DNA from: Hymenopus coronatus
Lineage: Eukaryota; Arthropoda; Insecta; Mantodea; Hymenopodidae
Direction of reading: 5' to 3'
DNA length: 64,000 nucleotides
NCBI GenBank assembly: GCA_030762935.1
Contig: CM060900.1
Location: forward strand, 431,542,421-431,606,420
Shown here: in pieces, positions 44,432 through 56,600 of the stretch
Position numbering within the stretch: the stretch's first letter is position 1
Layout: every line of letters begins with the position of its first letter
Translations under genes and position numbers: made by a program
Notes under the pieces: model-generated
Database searches by the model: none
What the model was told of the DNA's origin: nothing
What the model saw: only the letters and a program-made list of their open reading frames with translations

Positions 44432-45388
44432 GTTTGATAATATTTATTTGGAGAATTTTGACCTTTGCTTTAATAAATTCTAAAACCTCTTGTGTTTTGA
44501 GTCAAGAAGACGCATTAGTTTTTTGTTGGTTGTCTGATGCAGAGAACCCAGTCAATAAAGATCCGGCCCTCTCCTACTGGAGGCTCTGAGCTGTCTGAAG
44601 CCGGTCGTAAAGAATTTCATGGGGAAACTTGGTGCCTGACCCAATTAACCTTCTGACTTATTTGGAAAATAAATGGGCTTGGCTTCTTAGAGCAGAAGTT
44701 ACTAACTGGTGACCTCTGAGTAAAACAAGCTAAGCAAATACCCTTGTTGATCCTGCAAGTCGCCTACTGCGCGGTAAGAAACAAAAGCCAATTCCTTCGC
44801 AGTATACGATATTCCGTATTTGAAACACGTAATCCACCTGTAATAGGTTAATAAGCCTATTGTTGGTCCATGATTATTACACAATTGCTCTATTATGTCT
44901 CTTGCATTAGTATTTATACTTCATACCTATACTTATTTTCATAGGTTTTGGGGGTATTTGGTAGGTGTAAAATAAATAATTGTAAAAACATAATTACATT
45001 ATTATAGTAATAACATAGTACATTAACAAGCTCCTCAAGTTGGTTAGTACCATTTAAACCGCATTGTAACGAGATGAGTATGAGAACTGGTTGGTAACGA
45101 AAAACTTTCATATTTATAGCAGTGAATATGAGCAGGCATCTTGGTAATTAATTGAGTTCGACAGAATTTGAAAGAAACATTCTGCTCCTTTGTAGCTGTC
45201 GTACTCACTTGCGTGGGTTGCGTAATGATGCCGCAAATTGTATTTTCAGAGTGCAGAACTTTGCTGCAAACGAAACATTTATTCCTCCAATTTCTACGAA
45301 TAAGAATGTTTCTGTTAGGCAGGTGTAAACGTTTGAATTTTCATGTCGAATTTCGTTCTGTTCCCGATAATATACACTGACACATTGG
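44432..45388. other. Unassigned DNA
   Basis: No recognised repeat. The 70-codon plus-strand opening at 45168-45380 begins with a hydrophobic stretch but has no family match I can name. Confidence 0.3.
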
Positions 45389-45445
45389 GGGGGGGGGGTT
45401 AGTGTTTAACGCCCGTTTTACTGCTTGTGGCACCGCAGGCGCTAC
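45389..45445 (-). repeat. SINE-E2 tail fragment
   Basis: After a run of 13 G, GTTAGTGTTTAACGCCCG and GGCACCGCAGGCG match the E2 tail at 22565-22620 on the minus strand. Confidence 0.5.
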
Positions 45446-45739
45446 ACAGCATGCATGGAGTAAGCCTATTTGCTTGGGCACAAAAATCCAGCCTACCGTA
45501 ATCAAGGCTTTTAACATATCTGAAATGTAAGGATTAAGTAGCAGATGCTATGGGTTTTAATGCACTCTTTCCGTTGGTAGAAATTAGGTAACGTTAGTAG
45601 AGCATCACTTAATAAATAATCTGCCAATATTGATGGTTTTCCTGTCGTTCCTCCGTGAAAGAAAAAAATATTGCATTCAACCTAAAAACCTGTAAGGATT
45701 TCTCAAGTGTGTGTGTTGTGCGAGTGTACCGGAGGGGAT

Positions 45740-46205
45740 TCCATACTTCAGGTAGTGTTAGGTATTTTGTACCTCAGACCCCATGAGGATAGGTTGGGAT
45801 GAGAGTAATCACTGGGGACAGCCGGCACGGATGCCGGGAGGGAGCCACCGTGGAGGGTTGCTAAAAGTTTCAAAGCAGGTGCGGGGTACGCTAGGAACTC
45901 GCATCAAAGTTCTAACCAAACGTCTCTAAGTCTATAGACGACTACCAACGCCATCCCGCCGCCGAGAGATGAATTTCAGAAGCGTAGCCACCTCCATGAG
46001 AGGGCGCCACTTAAAACCTTAAAAGAGACCGGTTGGACGAAATGAAGGGACAGGAAATTCGGGGAATGAAGAACATCCCCAGCATTTGCCGTGGCTCGGG
46101 AAAATCACAAAATATAAAAACATGAGTCGAGAGGTCTGCCACGGGGAACCAATCCCTGGAACTCCCGAATGCTAGTCCCAGACGAAACACCGGAGCCACC
46201 AGGCT
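45740..46205. other. GC-rich block of unknown nature
   Basis: About 460 bases clearly richer in G+C than the surroundings, with sharp borders. It has GGGACAGCCGGCACGGATGC near 45815 and CTCCATGAGAGGGCGCCAC near 45995. It has no long ORF and no tRNA-like boxes. It may be one copy of an unrecognised repeat or the 5' leader of a retroelement. Confidence 0.4.
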
Positions 46206-46282
46206 CGTTTGCATTTCTATACCAATATATTATGATTTCATAAATATACCTTATATACGAGTAAGTGGTCATCCAACTGTGG

Positions 46283-46533
46283 GAACGACCGCGCTTAAGA
46301 CCGAGTGGTTAGACCTCTCGCCTCTCTCCTAGACAGCCCAGATTCAATCCCAAGCAACAGCATCTGAGATTTGTGGTGGACAAAACGGCGTAGGTGTGGG
46401 TTTTCTCCGGGTTCTCCGGTATCCCCCGCCATCACAGTCCACCGGTGCTCTATCTTCATTCCATGCATATTTAGTGTTATCTTCTGCGGTGCCATAGTTG
46501 TAAAAGCGAGTGTTAAACACTATAAAAAAACTT
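46283..46533 (+). mobile_element. SINE-E2
   Basis: Class II tRNA-like head (ACCGAGTGGTTAGACCTCTC, B-box-like GATTCAATCCC), the SINE-E body GGTTTTCTCCGGGTTCTCCG, and the E2 tail GTGCCATAGTTGTAAAAGCG to AACACTATAAAAAAA. Confidence 0.75.
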
Positions 46534-46719
46534 TGGGATTCGCCTTTCCCTTCGGTGAGGCGTAACTTTTACAAGAAAGGTTGATATTGGCTCTACACCC
46601 ACAGGTCTAGTGTTGCCAGCTCTAGCTAAAACTTCTCTATTTGTTGATCATCATTTTTTTTCTTATGCCCTATATTATTCAGTGAAGAGCAAGACTCCCA
46701 GATAAAACAAAATATCAGG

Positions 46720-47395
46720 TGTTATGATTTTCTCTAATTACCATCGTTCGCCTCCCCCCACCCCAACTATCCCTAAGAAAACTTATTTTCCTCTCTACTT
46801 CCAGTTAATTGAGACAAACATTTGGAGATATAGCTTTAGTACACATTTCTTTTGGAATGGGTAGTTTATATAATATATAAATAGATCTGATAGTCATGTG
46901 TTTAAACGCGGGAAATGCTGGAAATGAAATTATTGCTGTTTCCATGATATTTCGAGAAAAACCATAATGCTAACCACATTTCAAAAACCGATGAAGTTTT
47001 CTAATATCCAATACAAATACAATTGACATCTCCAAAATGTCTAATGGGAAAGCAAGATATTTGATATTAATGTTGTGTTTTAGAGACATCTACACTTTTA
47101 TACATTAATTTTTTGTACCTCTCTTATGGTTTATTAGTTAAATAAAATCATACGGTGGGCTATTCCCCAAAAAATTCTATATAAAAATCATCTGGTATTA
47201 AAATTAAAATCGATAAAGTCATTTTTATAAAATACACAAATGTGGAAAATGTGTTATTTGTGCGGAACTTGCTTGTAAAGCTTCGTGTTGCCTACATATT
47301 GATCTCAAATACAAAGCTTGGTTATGTTGTTCAGAGACACATACACACAAGGATTTAAAACCGTTTTCTTCCACACTGAAGATGCGTCAACTATT
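46720..47395 (-). repeat. TCE repeat, copy 17, old
   Basis: Strongly diverged minus-strand copy. Landmarks include CTCTCTTATGGTTTATTAGT, GTGGGCTATTCCCCAAAAAA and CAAAGCTTGGTTATG. Its 5' end is cut off near the adjacent SINE-B. Confidence 0.5.
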
Positions 47396-47623
47396 TTTTT
47401 TCTTAAAAAAACACAGTCCCGGAGTCTGTTCGGGACTCCGGTGCTGTATTCCTGTTTTTAATTCCTTTTTTTTTCCTTTTTCCCTGTTTTTATGACAAAT
47501 ACACATACACATTCACAAAGACACAAACACACATGGCCAGGCGGGACTAGAACCCAAAATCCCCTGCGCCATGAAGCACCAAAGCGAGGCGCTTTAGCGA
47601 GCGCGACTACGGGGACCGGCGTG
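47396..47623 (-). mobile_element. SINE-B, minus strand, with hairpin
   Basis: Hairpin CCGGAGTC/GACTCCGG at about 47413-47443, body with CACACATGGCCAGGCGGGAC, and head with GGTCCCCGTAGTCGCGCTCG read on the minus strand. Confidence 0.8.
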
Positions 47624-47690
47624 TTAACAGGGTGACACTTTCATTTTGATCCCCTCCGCTTGTTCTGGACAAAATCTTTTACAATAAAAA

Positions 47691-47969
47691 AATGTAAATT
47701 GCGTGTTATTTATGGACGCTCTTTAACTAGTGTAGTTCTCAGCGTCCCATTCTAAATTGGGCGTGAAGAACCGTTTAATTTTGCTCAGACGCCTCTCTAT
47801 CAGACTTGAGGTTCTTTTACGTGCCGTAAATCCACGACAAGGGACCAACGCCTTTGCATCCCTTCCGAAGGAAACCATGCTGAGAATTTTTACACCCGAA
47901 AAAAATCCTTCGTCCTCCACCGGGTTTGAACCTGCCATCTATGGTAACCACTAAACCTCGGAGGGCGAT
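47691..47969 (-). mobile_element. SINE-A, minus strand, nearly full length
   Basis: Has all landmarks, but the tRNA head is altered (deletion between A and B boxes near 47935-47942). Confidence 0.75.
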
Positions 47970-48373
47970 TTTTGCAATGATTCACTTGTTAGCTCCAGTG
48001 TATGTAAGATGGTAACAAACAGGGTCATTGACATGGCCCCGCCTATTGTGACCTTGCTTTCGCAGAGGGGTTGGATACCTGTTATTTGTTCGGAGTGACA
48101 TGACCAGGGCGAGGGTTTATACACCAAAACAAAGGCTTTGGGTAAACTGCAATTCGGCTAGCCGCTAAGGTGGTGTGGGGAAAGGGGATGAGACTCAGTA
48201 CAGACAAGCTATAATAAAATTGGGCACGAGTTTCAGTGCTAATGTATCGGTGTTGCTGAATCTATGGAGCTTGACTTTATGTACATATTTCTGCTTCTCT
48301 GTCATTTCTATTACATCGTGAAATATCTGAAGTTGTTGAGTTATTGTTGTTGTATTGTACATGTTTATTAAAG

Positions 48374-49042
48374 GCGGCGCCGTGGTTGAGTGGTTAGACC
48401 GCTCGCCTCCCGACCAAGCGGCCATTCAATCCCAAGCGCCGCATTTGGGATTTGAGGTGGACGAAGCGGCGTCTTGGCGTGTTTTCTGCAGGTCCTCTTG
48501 TTTCCCCCGCCACTCATCCCACCAATTATTCCATTATAACCTTTCCTAACATCAATTTCGCTTACATTTCATACCTTTCTGTCGTCTCCTTAGCGCGGTG
48601 GTAGCGTTGCTACTTGCCAAGTAGGAGACTTAGGTTCGATTACCAGTACCGGCGTGGGGATTTTTCCACCGCCGGGGTGCACTCAGCCTCGTGAGGTCCC
48701 TGGGGGGCCAATTGAGGAGCTACTTGATGGAGAAGTAGCGGCTCCAGATCGTGAAGACCGCATTAACTGGCCAGGGGGGGGGTTCGAAGCGCTGACCACG
48801 TCTCACCAACCAATACTGCACTTCATCCATGACATTTGTAATGGACCGAGATGGAGGACGCAGCGGCCGGGCGGTGGGCCAAAGCTCTTATTGAGCTGTG
48901 CCAAGGAGAGAGTTTCATACCATCTACTTCTTCACATTCATGCCTGGTTACGGGCCGACCCCCATAACAGGTTCTCCATTCTGTGGTTTCGTGCCGTTGG
49001 CTCCCCGACAGGCTTCAGAGTGTTTCGACTGAAAAGAGAAGA
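48374..49042 (+). mobile_element. SINE-E, split by SINE-C
   Basis: Head GCCGTGGTTGAGTGGTTAGA and body in 48374-48566; the tail resumes at 48922 with ATCTACTTCTTCACATTCAT and runs through GTTCTCCATTCTGTGG to about 49042. The interruption is SINE-C with its target duplication. Confidence 0.85.
48576..48912 (+). mobile_element. SINE-C, full length with TSD
   Basis: The 337-base unit has an A-box-like TTAGCGCGGTGGTAGCGTTG, a B box GGTTCGATTACCAG, and a GC-rich body. TTTCATACC flanks it on both sides (48567-48575 and 48913-48921). The long open frame of 150 codons across it is a by-product of GC content. Confidence 0.85.
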
Positions 49043-49408
49043 AGGTTTATTAAAATGCCAACACTGCAGCAGAATTCGGAAAGAAGCATTTTACAATTGC
49101 AGATGAGACATTATTTTACAAAGCATGTAAAGTAATGCTAAAAGAAGAATAAGAAAAAAAGCGTTGAGATATGCAAATGCATTGTGATACCAGGAAACGT
49201 TTGCAGCATCTGAAACTGTGTTCTGAGGGATCGCAAGTAATAATTGTTCAGTCCACATTTTATTTAAACCTGTGCATGACAAAGATGATAGTGCTAATAT
49301 ATTGTTTTACAAACTTGAAAATAAACATTTTTTAAATTTTATAGACAAGCATACTGGTAGAAAATTGCTCAGTGAGCGTACCATGGGTTTCGATCGACGA
49401 AATATGTG

Positions 49409-49567
49409 ATGTTACAGGAAGATTTGTGGCTGATGTTATTGGAATATTGTCCGTTGTCGAACCTGGTAGAACATTTCTCGGACATCAGAAGCGTCAGCTG
49501 GTTTTGGAACACGATCAAAATAGTAATACTTCCGCTAAAGATAGGGGCTGGTACTGGAACAGCCTTG
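49409..49567 (+). CDS. Candidate F-box-like exon with splice donor
   Basis: From ATG 49409 the frame reads MLQEDLWLMLLEYCPLSNLV then about 33 more codons including SVSWFWNTI. The pattern L-x-x-D-L-x-x-x-L-L-x-Y-x-P-L-x-x-L-V, then V-S-x-x-W-N, resembles an F-box, the Skp1-binding motif of SCF ubiquitin ligases, which often sits at the protein N-terminus. The frame reaches a strong donor GTGAGT at 49568. A second frame is also open across this stretch, and an acceptor-like TTTTATAG stands at 49337-49344. Codons past 49496 lie in the left arm of the large inverted repeat. It may be a first exon, or chance. Confidence 0.3.
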
Positions 49568-50761
49568 GTGAGTGTGTGTGAAACAGGATGCTCACGAAAT
49601 AGAAAGTAGGCTAGTTAGGGAAAGGGGTAACACCTTGAACAGTTGGTAAATATTTAACACTCTAAAATTTCTTTCGATCATAGCTAACAATCAACACCCC
49701 CCCCCTGCTGAAAAAAAAGAAGCAATATGACGGGGGGTAACAGGACAGCTGCCTCGGAGCTTGTATAGAAATAAGAAATATTTATGTCAGCAGAAAAAAA
49801 AACTCGAGATAACAATCCTGCCCGCATAGTGAATAATCATTCCAATACGTGACCTAGATTTGTGGTAATTATAATTGGGAAAATTCGAATTGCAATTTCG
49901 CGATATACTAGATAACAATGACCTTCTGATTCCTAAACATGCGACAAATATACAATACCTATGTACTATGAGACAAACACTACACCCCATACTTGCTAAA
50001 CAACTAATACATATATTTAACTGGGGAAAAAATTACAGATAAATACTATTTTATAACCCATAACGACTTAAACTCCCATTTACAGCCACAGCTTATGAAA
50101 TCAGCAATAACGCCCGCATTAAATCAGGCTCTATAGAAAAGCGTTTCATATAATTTCTTTTTAAAAAATACATGTACATTAGCAGGAAAGTATTTCAAGA
50201 AATAATCATAATTAGTCATAAAATATCTGGACTTGTACAAAAAAAAAACCGACAGAGACAAAACATGGATGGTTTACACGACAGTGAAACTAGTGAACAT
50301 TCCTAATTAACACAAAATAAATATAAAGAGACAATTACCGATGATTTAAACCTCTCTTGAGGATAACAAGAATGGGAAATGCGAATAGATAAAAACGAAA
50401 AAAGCAGAATGTAGAATGCACACCACTAAATATTTAACTATTGGCACGATACCTACACACCAAGACAAAGAAAAAATACCTTTACAAATTACTTTCTAAC
50501 GTAGCACCGGAGCAATCAGCTACCACAATTCTGTATTAAATAGAATACTAATAATTGCAATATGCTTAAATGACCATACACCAAACTATTACATTAATTT
50601 CAGCGGAAGGGAACAGACCAGCTGATTCCTGGCTACAATAACCACGCAAGTCTTTAACATTTACAATAAAATACTGATCAGAGGCTTTAACCAGAAATAA
50701 CAATGAGTATTTAGAAACAAAACCTTGACCAACATTACAAAGATAAATATATAAATCGGTC
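49496..50761 (+). repeat. Large inverted repeat, left arm
   Basis: Nearly identical, in inverted orientation, to 56601-57854. The match begins at AGCTGGTTTTGGAAC, includes the splice donor GTGAGTGTGTGTGAAAC and about 1.2 kb of AT-rich presumed intron, and ends at TATATAAATCGG where a 5'-truncated SINE-A begins. The left arm has about 12 additional bases just before the donor. Confidence 0.9.
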
Positions 50762-50877
50762 TGATAGAGAGGCCTCTGAGCAAAATTAAGCGGTCTTTCA
50801 CGCCCAATTTAGAATGGGACGCTAAGAACCACAGCAGTTAAAGAGCGTCCACAAATAACACGCCATTTACATTTCCA
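50762..50877 (+). mobile_element. SINE-A, 5' truncated
   Basis: Only the 3' half, from CTGATAGAGAGGCCTCTGAG to CACGCCATTTACATTTCC, fused to an ATAC microsatellite. Confidence 0.8.
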
Positions 50878-51300
50878 TACAGACATACATGCAGACAGAC
50901 AGACATGTATACAGACACACATACTTACATACATACAGAGATGCTTACGTACATGCACCCATTCATACAGATATGCATACAAACAGACATGCATACATAC
51001 ACCCACACAGACATACAGGCATACATAGAGACATGTATACATACATACACACATGCATACTTACATACATATACACATACAGACAAAGACATAGACATAC
51101 AGACAGACACGCAGACATGCAAATACAAACATACATGCATACATACAAGCATACACCCATACATACAGACATGCATACATACACCCATACGTACATGCAT
51201 ACTTACACTCAGACATACAAATACAGACATACATACATACACACAGACATACAATCATGCATACATACATACAGACATGCATACATACATACATACATAC
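50878..51300. repeat. (ATAC)n-type microsatellite
   Basis: Over 400 bases of ATAC/AGAC variants. Long openings on both strands across it are artefacts. Confidence 0.95.
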
Positions 51301-51880
51301 AATGTATTCCACCCAAAACTTCGATAAAGCGATTGCGCGGGAAATATTGGTTTTTGAGGTCCCACTGAATCCAAAAATTGTATATTCAGAGAAAAAAGGT
51401 CAGTGGATTTGTATGTTCATATACCAGTATACACAATAACTAAAAAAAACAACAAAGAAACCAACAAAAACCTTGTGCCGGCAAATACCATTCGGTAAAG
51501 AAAGACATTTGGAATGTAACATGACAGAATTGTATTTTCTGTACTGCTTCCAGTTAGTAAGTAGAGGAAGTATTCGAATTCCTTAAAAAATCTATTTGTC
51601 GTTTAAAATACATGTTTTGAAGACCTCTCAACCAACGCATGTTCGAGGACAGTGTAGCTCAAAAACTCCGGTTTTTTGCTTCAATTTTAAGCTACTTCCA
51701 ATTTCTCAAACTGGAAGCGACGTTTCGTTTCACTCTTATTGCTTTACTCAAGACAATGCAAAGAAAATAGAGATACAACGACAATTGCATGGCAATACAT
51801 TATAAAAATCTATTTAACCTAGGGATTTCCACTAATTTCGATATTTGTAAGGAGCAATGGAATAACAACAACCTTGAATA
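51301..51880 (+). repeat. TCE fragments, diverged
   Basis: 51301-51400 matches the first part of TCE (TGTATTCCACCCAAAA, CACTGAATCCAAAAATTG) and 51540-51880 shows weaker matches (GTGTAGCTCAAAAACTCCGG). The true 5' end is replaced by the microsatellite. Confidence 0.45.
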
Positions 51881-52231
51881 GCATAAGCAAACAGCAGAAA
51901 TAAAGCTTGATAGACATTTTTATGTTTATTTTGACTATCAAGATAGTTCAGTACATTTTTATACTTCCGCTAATGAATATTTCCTTCATACATCACACCG
52001 AAAGGAATACCTAGTACGGGATAACGGTTTGCCTACAGAATTATTGCACATCGACATCATTATTACAATAAAAGTACACAAAAGAGGAAGAAATGGAAAT
52101 TCAATTCTTTTTGATATAGGTAAAACAACAACGCATTTTTAAATGATACAGCTTCAATCATCACTTCTAATCAGATATGCAATCAACACAAGAAACAATA
52201 TTTAACATTCAATGCACTTAGTTATATTAAC

Positions 52232-52400
52232 AGACTGCATCAGTGGTCGAGTGATTAGCGAGCTGACATCTCACCCAGAGACCCCGGGTTCGATTCCCAG
52301 GCTGAGGGTGTGGGAATATTTCTTTATCCGGAATTATTCCCTATCCCCCCTACAGAGTCTGGATATTATGAAGGATAGAATGAATATGCATGAGTATAGT
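52232..52400 (+). mobile_element. SINE-F
   Basis: Head GCATCAGTGGTCGAGTGATT, B box GGGTTCGATTCCC, then GAATTATTCCCTATCCCCCC as in the 11654 copy. The 3' part differs and there is no long poly-A. Confidence 0.7.
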
Positions 52401-53401
52401 AATATAGAATTTATTAACTTAACGTTCTAAACCTACAGTAATACGAGTGGGTCCATAGCTCAAAATCCCCCCGCCCTATATGACCACAGAAGTTAAAGGG
52501 CCTATACAAATCACGCAATGAAAAGATATTGTTATATCGCGATCACATGATTTTGACAAATAAATCAACTTCTTCTAATGACACAATTTAACACTGGCAA
52601 ACATCTGGTATCAGCACCGACACGAAACAATACGGATCCAAGACTAGCATAAGAAGCACACAATATGAATGTTTTGTTCCAATCAGGCTCCATCAATAAT
52701 ATAGGTATATTGTAACACTCCTTCATGAGATGCATATAACTCAAACTATTTCTAAGGAGCACATAACATTCAAGAGTGATTGCTATTATATTTTTATATG
52801 CTCGCTTTATAACATGGAATATTTTTAGCGCCTTATGCAGATGATTATTATTAATTTGTCAAATTTCAGGGAAAATCACTACTGCAATCCAAGAGCAAAC
52901 ATAACATTTTGAATTTGTATGAGAGCTGTTATAATAACTTAAAGATAACTCCATGCCGGGCTGCAAACGTCATATATAATCACTCCACGATAGTCTTAAG
53001 AAACTCAACTCCTCAAAATGCTAGCGTAATAATAAGCAAGCGTGAAGGCTTTGACTATGTGTATAAAGCAACATTAGATTATTTAGTTAAGAAACTCAAC
53101 AACCCAATTCTGATTCAAAGAATAGAATTGAGAGTCCATCAGAAAACAAAATACAGTAGCAACAAATGAAATTAAATGAACACTAAATCTTCATTCAAGA
53201 CAAAAACCAAACTGCAATGCAATATTTCGATTTTATTAATCTATATTATTATTTCCTATTATAGTGGAAAGCACACCTCACACATTCGTTAGATATAAAC
53301 TTTTAACATGTATGCTATATGATTCTTTAATTTCACAGTTCCTTAATTATTTTTCTGTTTCACGACTAATTTTGGTCAGTGAACATATTTACTAATTATT
53401 A
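52401..53401. other. AT-rich DNA, nothing recognised
   Basis: No repeat recognised. The plus-strand opening at 52909-53169 (86 codons) has no motif I can name. Confidence 0.3.
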
Positions 53402-53622
53402 TTGGGCGTGAAAGACCGCTTAATTTTGCTCTCTATCAGGCTTGAGGTTCTTTTACGTGCCGTAAATCTACGACACGGGACCCACGGCTTTACTTCCCTG
53501 CCGAAGGAAGCCATTCTAAGGATTTTTACACCCGGAAAAATCCATCGTCCTCCGCCGGGTTTGAACCCGCGACCTTGGGTATATGAAGTCAGCATGGTAA
53601 CCATTACACCACGGAGGGCGAC
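53402..53622 (-). mobile_element. SINE-A, minus strand, 3' truncated
   Basis: tRNA head intact at 53560-53622 (GTGTAATGGTTACCATGC, GGGTTCAAACCCGG). The tail stops at TGGGCGTG. A (GTAT)n microsatellite (53628-53715) adjoins the head side. Confidence 0.8.
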
Positions 53623-53722
53623 GTATGTACGTAGGTATGTAAGTATATATATGTATGTATTGCTTGTCCAGATGCATATCTGTATGTATGTATGTATGGG
53701 CGTATGTATGTGTATGCAAGCT

Positions 53723-56600
53723 TTCCCCTATTTTTTACTGTAAGTTCTTTTGTTTCTTTCATTGCTATACCCGCTTAAAACCTATGAAGGATTTTAAAGT
53801 AAATTTGACTTAGGGATAGCGCATATATTAAATGAGATTGTAAGTAAACCAAAGTTGCCTTTTTTCCGGTGTATGTTCTAAGATTCTAAATAATAGAGAA
53901 ATTTAGCTTTATAACTTCAAAAAACATTGTTAAAATCGCTTGTGACCAATGAAGGTCACCTTTAGCGCGCTTCTTGTATATATGTTGAAGAATATACTAA
54001 TCGTTGTTAACGGTCTTATTTTCGCACTTTAATTATTGATATGAGTATATATGCATTATAAAAAACAGTATTTTCAATGTAAGCAATTCGCTTTAAAGTG
54101 TATGCCTATAAGTTTCTTTGTAATTCATTTTACTATTCTTCGCATTTGAAGTTATCATTTAGCTACTAATCGGCATAAGTAGTGTGCTTAATTGAATAAA
54201 AAAGAATATTATCTGATATACCTACCACTCATGATTGTCGTGTAGTCCTCTGATATACAAATTCTATGTTTTTACGCTTATAATCAGCATCGTTAAGGGG
54301 AAGGTGACAATAGGTACATGAATTATTAGTTTATATAATAATACGATTTTTCGGTATTCATGCGCTGTACAATGCTGAACGCTGTTTTGTATGAGACATA
54401 TACGTCAGCTGTAGGTATCTATGTATTTTACCGATAGCATCTCTCTTTACGGAAAACACCGGCGAATCCTGGTCGGCCCTTAGAGTTATTTTGGTAAACC
54501 CGTTTCATTGATAATTCTTCTTTCGTGTAAATGGCAGTGACGTGTTTTCCTGTACACAACATACTGCTTAACCGTTAATGAGTTTGAAGTGTAAAGTATA
54601 TCTGTTTTGCGAAAAGATTAATGGAGCTTCTACATATTTTCTGAGGGGCGGGTATTTCTTCCTTGCAAGAAGTAAAAACCTCTCATGAATGGATTGGGGA
54701 ATCGCCCCTGTGTTCTTTTATAACGTTATTAGCGTTTCTAGTACATCTATGATCAATGATTCATCCTTCATTTTTACATTTTATTTTATGTTATATACTC
54801 TTCTTAGTTTTCAGAGAAATAAGCTTTGCAATAATAGTTTGTTGAAAAATGGGTAGGAAAAGCCATGTGAATGGATAGTCAATCGAGTGAGGCCTCTTCA
54901 AAGATAAGCTAGGGCAAGAAGTACTTAAAATGCTAAATATGTGTGTGTGTGTGTCAAATGTATCAAACCGCTGCTACATTTTTCTCTGCGTGTGATGTCT
55001 GTTAATGGTGTGTTATTTATATATGCATTCCAGAGATTATTTGAATTTTTTTAAAGTTACATTGTATAAGAATTCCTTATAAGTCCTCTCATAAAAGAGG
55101 GTGATCGAATCTCTGTTGTTTTATAATGTTATTAGCTTGTTTTTAATGCTATTGATACATATGTATACACCTTTTTTTTTATTCAAATTGTATTCGTTGC
55201 GTGTTTTTGATGTATTCAACATAATTAGGTATTGTTGCAGTTTGGAATTGTGTTTCCTCTGTTCTTCATTGCCTGAGGCAAGTCAGATCATTTTGTTGTA
55301 GCAGTATGGTTCGTTTCTTCCCTTATCGTTTGTATTAGCCAAGAATGAGCGAGCATGCATATTTTTTATTCAGTGTTTGTGATAATAGGCTACTAAATAT
55401 TCTCATTTGTTTTTAAATTATTTACTTATGCACAATCGTAAAGTCGTGTGATGAGTGCTTCAAGTTATAGCTTAATGCTGAGTGAGGCTGTAGGCTGTTC
55501 GAGCGATTTGTAGCAATGGTATTTGTTGTTTTTGGTATAGAACCGAAAGTTTTGCAGATACGAGTATTTTTTATATGCCAGGTCTGATAGCGCTTTTATT
55601 GTACCCAATTTTTAATCGTGATTTCTGTTTTAATTAGTGTAATTGATATTTCTTGGATGTGTGATAGCGCAAATGTAATTCTTGTACTGGTTGGGAGAGT
55701 GTTTAATAAGTAAGATTAATGGCCTAATAATTCACCTTCATTTATATATTTATTCAAGCTATAAAGCGCTTTTAATTTCGGAGTTATAAAAACGGAGCCT
55801 TAATGGATTCGAGGCAAGTAGCTAGTGATAACTATTTATTTGTATCGATATTCAAAGTTGACGGAGGAGTATCCGTTTCACTTTTATTCGCTCTCGTTCT
55901 GTCCCATTCCTCCAAGAGTTATTCACCCATGGAATTAAAGCCCATCCGGTCAGGTATTGAAGCGGGTTCTTTAGGTTAAAAAGTACTTATAATCTTAAAT
56001 GCATATGCTAAATACATCAATATACAGTTTTCCATGTTACTGGCCGCCTAATAGTTGAAGATTACGCTAGAATCTTGAATGTCCTCGAATCAATGACCTG
56101 CAATCAAATTTGTTCTCTCGAGTAATATTACCTGTGTTGAAAGTTTTGTCCCGTCTCGTGAGGATTAACTGTTCCCGAGATAACTATTTTTAAAGTGTTT
56201 TCGAGCCCCCCGAGCCTTCAGATGCATAAACATATATCTAAGTGATTTTTGCCTTAAGTTCAGTCATGCATTCAGTTTTCTTTTTCTGTTACACGGGATT
56301 GATAAGCGACCCTTGTTATTTCATGTTAAAACAATTCTATCAGTATTTATTGAATAGCTTATCAATCTGATTCGTTATTGAAAAGCGGAAGTAGGATAAT
56401 CTATTTATGTTGCCCGACCTACTTCTAAAATAATTGCACACATGCTGTTTCCAGGTTCTTGGTCATTAGTAAATATACTCTTTTCACTTGTCAACGTTTG
56501 TATTCCTCTAAGTGCACTTTCAAAGGTGTTGTTTCAAGTGTTGTGTAAATGCGTTCTATTGTTTCAGGTCAAAGCGTACATGACTTATTTTTCACGTGTT
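53723..56600. other. Long AT-rich stretch with one TCE end fragment
   Basis: No gene recognised. 54800-54885 matches the last part of a TCE (AAGCTTTGCAATAATAGTTTG ending in AAAAGCCATGTGAATGG). Several short hydrophobic openings exist but carry no motif. The stretch lies between the arms of the inverted repeat. Confidence 0.4.

Noticed and set aside
45168..45380. 70-codon ORF with a hydrophobic N-terminal stretch
   Set aside because: No family resemblance, no context and AT-rich surroundings; a chance opening is as likely.
48654..49106. 150-codon ORF
   Set aside because: It spans SINE-C and the SINE-E tail and has no protein-like motif.
50805..51368. ORFs of 80-160 codons rich in Tyr/His/Thr or Cys/Val/Met
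   Set aside because: They are translations of the ATAC/AGAC microsatellite.
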